Notes under the pieces: generated by a model
Database searches by the model: none
Seen by the model: the letters and a program-made list of their open reading frames with translations, nothing else
What the model was told of the DNA's origin: nothing
Assembly: GCA_009746045.1 (NCBI GenBank)
Contig: RPFO01000164.1
Location: forward strand, 1,951,400-2,015,399
DNA from: Mesostigma viride
Taxonomy: Eukaryota > Streptophyta > Mesostigmatophyceae > Mesostigmatales > Mesostigmataceae
Length of the DNA: 64,000 bases
Direction: 5' to 3'
Shown: positions 1 to 9,600 of the stretch, piece by piece
Layout of the letters: each line of letters begins with the position of its first letter
Position numbering within the stretch: position 1 is the first letter of the stretch
Made by a program: the position numbers and the translations under genes

Positions 1-460
<460 letters not shown>

Positions 461-511
461 TTTACAAACACCATAATTCTGCCAACGTCACTCTTCTTTG
501 ACCGTGTGATA

Positions 512-926
512 GTTACGCCCGCCGTCGTTTCTTCTCTTACTGGAAGAGCACATGACCAACATTGGTTGTGCTAGTTACGCCCGCCGTCGTTTCTTTTGCC
601 TTTTCGATATCGAAATATATCTCGTGAAAGATGCCCTCCCATCAGGTAACTTGTCTTCTTGTAAGCTAAATCTTTCCAGAATAGTTACGCCCGCCGTCGT
701 TTCTTTTGCATCTTCGATGTCTAAGTATTTGTCGTGTAAGTTGCATTCTAGTCAGGTCCATTGTCCCTTGTGATATCAATGTATCCCATGATAGTTACGC
801 CCGCCGTCGTTTCTTTTTTTATTTTCGATGTCGAAGAATATTTCGTGAGTGTTGTTTCGCGTTACGGTCCAATGTCTTCTTGTGATATCAATGTATCCCG
901 AGATGGTTACGCCCGCCGTCGTTTCT
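512..926 (+). repeat. Five identical copies of a ~20-nt motif in the 5' noncoding part of the first locus
   Basis: The core TTACGCCCGCCGTCGTTTCT occurs at about 512-532, 574-594, 684-704, 794-814 and 906-926. The last four are about 110 bp apart. The DNA between copies is only loosely similar, for example a recurring TTTTCGATATCGAAATAT-like stretch and TGTCTTCTTGTGATATCAAT-like stretches. The region ends at a good acceptor (TTGTTGCAG, 1066-1074), so it reads as an intron or a 5' leader. Related motifs recur in later introns of the same locus. Confidence 0.85.
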
Positions 927-1074
927 CTTTCCGTCTCGTTCGCTTTAAAATATCTAATGAAGGTTGTACCAACGTCCATTCACTTTTCTTATAGAATGAT
1001 AAACGTTCACCTAAAACAAATTACTATATACACCCGTTAAACCCCCCCCCCTCGAAATGACTCGTTTGTTGCAG

Positions 1075-3358
1075 AACAAATGGATGAAGAACTTCAGAAT
1101 ATTTGCCGCGGAAACACCGATTGCCAAAAGAAAGCCGTTGACAAGTTTCACCCTTTTTGTGTGGATCACCTGAAGATTGTTTCAGACATTCAGGCAGTGT
1201 TTGACACTGGCTTAAAAAAGATTGCAAGAAAGGCGAAAAACGAGGGGGGCTCTAAGCTTGTCATGGTCCTTGAGATGAGGAAGGCCGGCATGACGGTTTG
1301 TGTGGAGACAACAGATAGTGTCGCGGATAGCATGCCAGAAATGGCAGATGTTTTGTATGAGAATGATGCGTCGGTTTTCTTCGCCATCAAGCCTCTCGGG
1401 ATCGAATTCATATACACGACAAAAGAATGTGTGTGGGGGGCCGGGATCCAAGTACTGTAGCAGAGAGTGCGGCAGAGGCCCTTGTTTTGAATGCGGGTGC
1501 TTGGTCCTACAGGGAGATCGACTTCTTAAGGCCAGGAGGGTGGGTTGACGAGCTGAAAGATGCAGTCAGTATCGCCACAGGTGTTAGGAGGGCATCTTTT
1601 GGAAAGAGGCTCCACGGTATCATGTAATATATTTTAATACGTTTCGAAACAAACAATACAAATGATTTTGACAACATTGAATTGTATGTGTTACGCCCGC
1701 CATGAATCTACACCCGTAAAACCACACCCCCCTCGAAATGACTCGTTTGTTGCAGAACGAATGTCAGAAGAAGAACCAAAAAAATGCCTCGGAAACCACA
1801 AGCGTAAAAGGAAAGCCGATGACAACGTAGAGACCCTCTCGGAGGATGTGCCGGAGTTGGTTTCTTCGGATGACGAGTTTGATTACTCGAAAACATCGGG
1901 GGGACAAGTTCTTGAGAAAGCATGGAAGGTCTTTGTGACAAACGCGTTTGTGGAATGGATAAAAAAAAACTATTCCGAGGAATAACAACTTGTTTATATA
2001 ATATTTTTTTAATAAATTAATGTTTATTTAAAACGTATCATTTTATTCCTTCGCGCAGGAAATGGTGGAGGTTGAGGAGAGTTCGCCCAAAAGGCAAAGG
2101 ACCGACACAGTTCGACGAAATGGAAGGAGTCTTCCATTGTACATCAAAAAAATAGTTGAGGATTACTGGCTCGCTTCCGATTCCACTCCTCGTCCGAGAT
2201 CGGTCGTACCAGACATTGTGAAAGTCTGGAAGGTTTCAGAACATCAATCGCATATTGAATAGATCATCTAATACCGCAATGTTGCTGTACAAGTTGCGCC
2301 TTCTTTGTGCCAAATTTAAACCTTCGTATTAATAAACAAGTACAATAAAAAAATTTCAAAACGTTTTTTTAATTTTATTTTCCGGGGCCGGTTAATGATA
2401 TGAGTTGCGCCCGCCGGCGTTTCTCTGGTGTTGAATGCACCCCCTCTACATACACATTATATTGTCTGGACATTCGTATGTAGTGACAATCGTAGTCGAT
2501 GTGATTGCCATTCGTTTGTACGTAGAAAGTGGTTGTTGAGGAAGTTGCGCCCCAGGGCGTTTCTTTGTTGCATTTTCTTCAAATTTTAGCTCGCATAAAT
2601 AGATGAAGATGACTGCCAGTTTTTTTTAATAATATAAACTACTCGCGGCCGGTATGTTCTGGTTTCGCAGATGTCCAGTCTGACGGTCGACATAAGGGGA
2701 CGTCCATATCAGGACGCTGTTTTCCGGATTTTTGAGAAGGATCCCGAAAGAAGTGCCGGGATAGGAAATGTAAAAAGCTGTCAATTACCGACATGGGTCT
2801 GTGTGGGGAACACATCGTAGCTTTCGGAAAGGACATGATTTCCCGTCATCTGCAACAATACGTTGACAACAATTGTGTGGGGGGGCGCAGATGGACGTCC
2901 TTCTTGAGGATGGAGTGGACGGAGCCAAAAGGGCTGTAATTCGGCTGTCGGAAATGGATGATGACAAAGAGGACGTGAACATTCGCCTTAGGAGGCACGA
3001 CGACAACACGGCCGATTGTGTGTTTGGGTCTGGAGGAATGGAGGATGAGAGCCAGGTCTTCCATGATGCCGCGGAGAAGGTGGTTGAATGGATGATGGGT
3101 TGGTCAAATCTTGACGTTCGCATATTCAACCGTCTGACGTCTGATTTCCTTCTTAGGGGAAGTTTCAAGATGGTTGACCGTGCAAGGCAGTCCAGGAACC
3201 AGCTATCCCTTTCCATGGCCAGTCCGATCGCACGCATGATTAAGGAGGGCCCTCTTCCGCGCAACCTTGCCTCGAGATTTCGAAAATACCATGAAGGGCC
3301 CGACCGAAAATCAGCAGCGATTTCCCATTCGCGAACCACTTATGGGTCGACGGAGTTG
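1075..3358 (+). CDS. Upstream exons of the large unrecognised locus (four candidate exons)
   Basis: Four candidate exons each follow an AG acceptor and open with an ATG within 0-5 nt: 1075-~1617, 1756-1928, 2059-2232 and 2671-3358. Phases join without conflict (1/1, then 0/0) into the exon at 3625. However, the donors GTATCA, GTCTTT and GTTTCA are weak, and only GTAACC at 3359 is reasonable. The first exon loses frame at a G6 tract (1435-1440). The fourth loses frame near 2745-2765 and again at a G7 tract (2879-2885). The pieces are Lys/Glu-rich, and the second has a basic KRKRK cluster. I recognise no domain. Alternatives are four separate short genes, each read from the ATG after its acceptor, or decayed exons. 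Confidence 0.45.
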
Positions 3359-3575
3359 GTAACCGAATTTTTTTGCATTTCCTTGCCAAATGATTCTTTA
3401 TGAGGGACATAGAGTTGTTTGTATAGAGTGAATTGACGAAAGTTGCGACGGCGGTCGCATCTTTTAGTGCGTCGTTCTCTTGTTATGAATCTCTGTTCAT
3501 TCTGAATTATAACGTTGTTTGTACCTTGACATAATGATGCATTTTTTGTATTGAGTTGCGACGTGGGGCGCATCT
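2404..3575 (+). repeat. Variant copies of the intronic motif (2404, 2544, 3442, 3555)
   Basis: The motif family recurs in the gaps 2233-2670 and 3359-3624. The copies are TTGCGCCCGCCGGCGTTTCT (2405), TTGCGCCCCAGGGCGTTTCT (2545), TTGCGACGGCGGTCGCATCT (3443) and TTGCGACGTGGGGCGCATCT (3556). The third contains inverted arms TGCGAC and GTCGCA. The second has CGCCC against GGGCG, and the fourth TGCG against CGCA. Base changes on one side are thus partly matched on the other, as expected for a small stem-loop. A degenerate copy lies at about 1690. Confidence 0.75.
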
Positions 3576-3624
3576 TCCTGCTGACTCGTATGATTTTTCC
3601 AATTTTTTTGTTTTGTTGTTGCAG

Positions 3625-6600
3625 ATGGAAAAGGGCGGCCCTACATCGCAGGTGGTCGGCGACTCTCCCCCTAGGGGGAAGGGTCTGAAGGGCAACCAGT
3701 TCAGGCCCAAGGCGCCTCCTCACAACAGCCTCCTCACAAGCGTGCAAGGGAGGGCACGCCGCCCCCAATGGTGGAATCTGGTGTCAGCTTTGCCGCGGTC
3801 ACTGGGAAGGATGAGTACCACGGTGGTCGTGAGATGGTGGACGATCCGGTTGCGCGTCTCAGATTGAGCGGTTTCAGCGACTCGCGAATGGCACTCGTGA
3901 ACAGCAATCGCGCTGTACCAAGACATCCTTAATGACAAACCTGAAGTCGCCAAGGTGCCTTATCTCTCCAAAAGCAATTCATGCCTCGTATCGACCCATG
4001 CTCCAGCAGGAGCTAAGGTTGGCTCGGTTGGCTCAGAATCCGACAGTAGCCGCCGCGCCCTCCCATGCCGCGCCTGCCGCAGTAGCCCAAAAGAGGGGGG
4101 AGAGTGTGCACGAGTCGGCCGCAGTGCCCTCAACCGCAAGGGATCCCCCCGCGACTTCCAAGCCGGTCGCGACGGGCGATATGCCCCCGCCGCGGCCAAG
4201 GGGAAGGGGGAAGGGGGTCGATGCAGGGGAAGAAGAAGTTTTCGAAATGACGCCGAGCAATTTGGAAGGTGGCGGGTCGATCTTCGTAAGTCTCTGCCCA
4301 TTTAATTGATGTCGTGAAATACATAAGCATTTTTTTGCAATATTCGCCAGAAATGTCATTTCCGACAACTAAGCGGATTTTTACTTTCCGTTGAAATGTT
4401 CGCAGGGCCGGCAAGAGGATGTGGGTGCAAGAGAAGCCCGCTCAATGGCGGGAAGCACCCAGGTACATGAGTGCGTCAGATTCCTCTCCGGTTTACTTGT
4501 AATGAAATGGTTTGCGTGCGTATATCCTTGTTTATTTTTGTAGTAATTTTTTTCTTGTTAATCGACAATCGCGTTTGCTTTTTTTACAGGGAAGTCCGTT
4601 CGAGCAGCAAGAGGGCGGTGAGAGGAGGGGAAGTGGATCTTACGGTGGTTCCACTGCAGAGGGGGGAAGGGTAAGTTACCGTTGACTTACAAATTGAAAG
4701 TTTAGGTTCGTCCTCAATTGACAGAGTTACGACGGCCGGCGTTTCTCTACACTTTTCTTACATTAAAAATCTTCCGTTGATAATGTTCTTGCAGGAAGCC
4801 GGTCGTCAGGGTGGGGCAAATCTCCAGGGAGAGGGGGCTATCGCTGTCCGTGAGCCTGTGTCAGAGGGCGCGGGTGGAAGCGACGGCGATACTGCGAAAA
4901 TGACACGCTTTAAGGAGCAAGCGGATGCTTATAAACTGAGGACGTTAGCAAAGCGGGTTGTGGCCGAGGTGAGAACGGAAACAGCCCCACCTGAGGTACG
5001 GAACCAGATGATGACTCTCCATCAAGTCGCTGAGTTGATCGTGAAGAATGCGTGCGCGCCCGATGGAGCCACACAGCCTGAGGAGATCCCGAGCGCCAAG
5101 GCCTTGATAAAGTGGATGCAGGAGAACCTGTTCGAGGGCAAAGGGAAGGAGAGGAAGTGTAAACTGAAGACGGTGACGATGGCGGACGCCAAGACTCTGA
5201 TCAAGATGTTGAAGGAACACGATGCCCGCCGGGACAAGTCTCCGAAGATCGCGAAGGGGTCGAAGAAAGCGGCTGAAGCAGCAGCGGTTGAGGGGAATGA
5301 GGTAAGTCTACCTCTGTTGTGAGGGGGGCTTTGTTCTTGAGGTCCACGTTTCATGTAGGTTGCGACGGCCGGCGTTTCTTAAGTGTGACACTTACTTCCT
5401 TTTGACTAACACTTACTTCCTTTCCTGATTTCGCATGGTTGAGGGAAATGAGCCAAGTGTACCTCTGTTGTGAGGGGGGCTTTGATCTTGAGGTTTAGGT
5501 TTCATCTAGGTTGCGACGGCCGGCGTTTCTCAAGTGTGACATTTACTTTATTCCTTTTGGTTATGCTTTCCTGATTTTTTCCTATCATTGTTAAGGGGAA
5601 TGAGGTAAGTGTACCTCTGTTGTGAGGGGGCTTCTTGAGATCCAGGTTTCATGTAGGTTGCGACGGCCGGCGTTTCTTAAGTGTGACACTTACTTCCTTT
5701 TGACTATGTTTTCCTGATTTTTTCGCATCACGGTTGAGGGAAATGAGCCGAGTGTACCTCTGTTGTGAGGGGGGCTTTGATGTTGAGGTTCAGGTTTCAT
5801 GTAGGTTGCGACGGCCGGCGTTTCTCAATCGACATTTACTTTATTCCTTTTGGTTATGCTTTCCTGATTTTTTCGCATCACTGCAGTACGTGCAGGCCGA
5901 GAGGGCGACCCACGCGGCCATCCTGTACTCAATCAGCCTCGACCAGCACGCGCGCCGCGAGAACATGAAAATAGATAGTACGTGGACTGCTGCCGTCGAC
6001 GAACACCAGAAGGGACTCTCCGAAGCACTTGCGACCTACAAGGGGAAGGCGCTGAAGGGAAAGGGGAAAGGAAAGGAGGTGGAGGTTGCGGATGCTCCCG
6101 TGTCTCTGCTTGAGAAATGGGAGAAGTCCCCGGTGTCGCAGGATGATGATGACATCCTGGATGTGAACGATGAGATCGCGAAGGGCAAACGGTTGCGGCA
6201 GGAGCTTGCCGTTCAGCCTCGGGACCTCGATGAGATGTCCAAAGCCTTGGTGCATCGAAATCGGGTGTGGACAAGGAACCTGTTCGTTGGGCCTCAGAAG
6301 CTCCTCGCACGAGACTTGCATCTGTCGAGAGGCGAGCAGAACGCCACCATTTTTGCCAGTTCGGAGTCCGACTACGGCCACGACAAGCTGGTGATTCCTG
6401 TGTGGCGGTACTCGTTCCAGTTTTTGGCTGACCGGTTCCCCAACACTTTTCATGAGTGGATGAAAAACGAGAACACCAGCGTCAGGTCGCGCAACTTTTC
6501 GGGGAGATGGGGGGACGGACAATGAAGGCTGGCTACGCTCGCGCAATGACTGACAAAGAGATTGATATCTACCTGCGAACGAGCTCGGCCAAGGAGATGG

Positions 6601-9600
6601 CCGAAGCTGCTTCCACCAAGGTTCTGACAGGACGGGCCGATGTGCTGGACTCCCGTGGACGTGAGAAAGGCCGCGCTTTTGGACAGTTTGTGCAAGTCCG
6701 CCTGGGAGATGGCTCCACTCGAGAAGAAGCCATTGTTGCCGCCAGCCATTTGCGGCTTTCTCGTGCTGGACGGGAACCACTTTACCACACTCATCAAATC
6801 GGTGAAATTCGAACTGGTCGCCCCAAATATGACGGTGGACCAAAGATCTGTGTGGTACCAGGCAATGCTGAACGGTTTCATGAAGGCGGAAAAGCTAAGG
6901 GTCGTTGCGCGGGGAGGGAAGGAGCAGGAAGTCACGAAGACCGTGGCCGCGGAGAAGCTGGAGGAGTGGGCAATGGATTGGAAGAAATTCGGGGGGTGGA
7001 CGTGCAGATGCTCAAGGGTGAGACCATCCTGCCGACCTGGTGGCAGATCCGTGAAGAGAAGGTAAGCCAAGTTGCGACCGCCGGCGTTTCTATAAGTGGT
7101 TTTCTCGTGTTATTTTCAGTATGCCATTAGTTTGGTAAAGATGCGACCACCGGCGTTTCTATAAGGGGTTTTCATGTTCCACCTTAGTATGCCATATTTT
7201 TGTCAAGATGCGACCGCCGGCGTTTCTGTCAGTCGTATTCTTGTTCTCAGTTGAGTTGTGCTTATTTGGGAGGACTATCGATGTGTCTCTGCGCGTTGTT
7301 GCCCTACGGCGATGCAGGTTTCCAAAGCAGTCGGCGATCAGATCGAAGTTGTCAGGCAGCTCGGGAACGCCATGAACGCCGAGGACACAGCCCAAGCCAA
7401 GGCAACGTGGGGCTCAGCGCTGGGGGATGTGCACCGGGCCTACCAGGCATATGGACCCCTCAAGAGAGGGAAGGGCGTGTCTATCCCAACTCCTCTGTAC
7501 GGCAAGATCTGGGCGATTGTGAAGCCCTTTTGGCAGAAAGGAGAGCAAGCCAAGGCCGAAGGGGACGGCGCAGGCGACAAGGCAGGGGGGCTGAAGAGAC
7601 GGACAAGTGGGGGCCGGACCAGAAGAACTTCATGCAGCGCTGGCTGTTCTGGTGTGAGGACCCTTTGAAGCCCGCTGTCGACGGCAAGCCGGCGATCGCA
7701 CAGGATATCGCGGCTCGGCAAGACTTCCTTGACACGCGCCCTAAAGACAAGGCGCACGAACTGTCCATTTTCACCGCGCATCGGGAACTTGCGAGTTTCC
7801 AGTACTTCGACAGCCTGATCCAAGCGCCGATCATGTCCTGTGAGGCCCCTCCCAGCAACCTGATAAAAATAATGGAAGTCGCCAAGAATTTGATAGAGGC
7901 GGCAAAGCAATTCGCCCACATCAAGTTCCTGGAGAACCCCGAGCTGATTGGCTCCTGCAGACAACTAAACGGGACTTTCGACCCCGTAATGGTGAGGGAG
8001 CACGTGTTTGGCGTGAAGCTGAAGGGCACCGACCTCGACGTGGAGGCCACCAAGTTCATCGCCGACTGCCGCCTGACCAGAGACTTTTGGCGGGTGATCG
8101 TCACGGCCACGAGGGCGATCATTCTCACGCTGAGGGACCTTCCGCCGGCTAAAAGGAAAGTGGTCGACCAGAAGGACTGGAAGTTCCCGAGAGGGCTGCT
8201 CGCTTCCCACCCCCGTCATTTGTATGACGATTTGGGGTGAAGACCAAACATCTGCTGGGTGTGCCAAGGAGGCGGCGGCGGAGGTCGAGAAGGAGGTCGA
8301 GGAGGCGGCGGAGGAGGGGACTACCAAGGCCAAGAAGGGGTGGCGGGACAGGTTGGAAGCCTACAGCGATTGGAAGGGGGTGAGGATGGGATCCGACTGG
8401 ATCGCATACAGGACAATGACATGGAAGGAAAACGAAAAAAGAAAGGATCTGGTGGTGACGAAGGTGGTGGACGAGTTGTGCACGGGGTCTGACAAAATTC
8501 CTCGGTCGCTGAAGGACCAGGCGTTTGCTGTGCTGGACCTGGCAGCTGACAGCAACGAGAAGTGGAGGAACCTGCGCAAGTGGGACCCAGACTGCATTCC
8601 GGAGGAGCGCCACATTCCCAAACCCTCCTCGCATTTGAGGTCGTGTGGGATGTGGTTGACAAGATGACCAACGCCCTTTTTAGGGCACCCTGCAGAGTTC
8701 TGCTGGTGTTCGGGGAGCCCGCCCATATCCGCCGGTGGAAGCGCCTGGTCCGCCTTATCAAATATTGGCTTGATTTAGATGGGTGGGAAGGCCTCGCCTA
8801 CTTTTCCGACGACGATTCTTCGTCTGATGAGGATGATGATTCGGAGAAGGAGGAAGAGGGGGAGGCGGATGAGGATGAGGATGAGAAGGAGGAGGATGAG
8901 GAGGAGAAGGAGGAAGAGGGGGAGGAGGAGGACGGGGAGGAGGATATTGCTGAGGGGCACCCGCCCGGGATGGGTGGGGGCAGGCGGAGGGGGAGAAAGG
9001 GGATGGGGAGGAGGGAGGAGGGGGGAGGGGGGAGAGGGACGGGGGAGGAGATGGAAGGGGAGGGAAAAAGCGCCGTCGGGGTGATGGAGGCTCGCGTGAG
9101 GAGACAATGGGGGGGGATGAAGACAACAGGGGGGGAGGTAAGCGCCAGCGTGCTGGTGAAGGAGACTCGAGGCCTGTCGTTGGAAACGCCGGCGGGCGTA
9201 TCTGTGACGAGGAGGGGGATCGCCAGCGGGAGGGAGGCTCGCGGCCTGTTACTGGAAACGCCGGCGGGCGTATCTGTGATGAGGAGGGGGATCGCCAGCA
9301 GGAAGGAGGCTCGCGGCCTGTTACTGGAAACGCCGGCGGGCGTATCTGTGATGAGGAGGGGGATCGCCAGCAGGAAGGAGGCTCGCAGCCTGTTACTGGT
9401 AACGCCGGCGGGCGTATCTGTGATGAGGATGGGGATCGCCAGCAGGAAGCAGGCTCGCGGCCTGTTACTGGTAGCGCCGGCGGGCGTTCCCGATTTACGG
9501 GAGGCGGTTGTCCGACAGATGGGAATGAGGCCTCGTCAGGATTCATGGGGACCCCCGGTTGAGGGGACCCCCGCCCTCGCCTCGGTTTCTTTGGGTCTGG

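Noticed and set aside
512-926. CRISPR-like array (regular identical repeats with ~90-bp spacers)
   Set aside because: The context is a eukaryotic intron or leader, spacers are partly similar to each other, related copies are scattered through other introns, and no cas genes are present.
1075-3624. Spliced-leader trans-splicing of a polycistronic cluster, since each segment starts with ATG just after an AG acceptor
   Set aside because: The following seven exons of the same locus are clearly cis-spliced with matching phases, and cis joining also works for these. Trans-splicing is not needed, although not excluded.
7200-7640. Start of the coding region at the ATG in 7200-7260
   Set aside because: That stretch is intron with three motif copies. 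The exon starts after the acceptor at 7317 in phase with the upstream exon.
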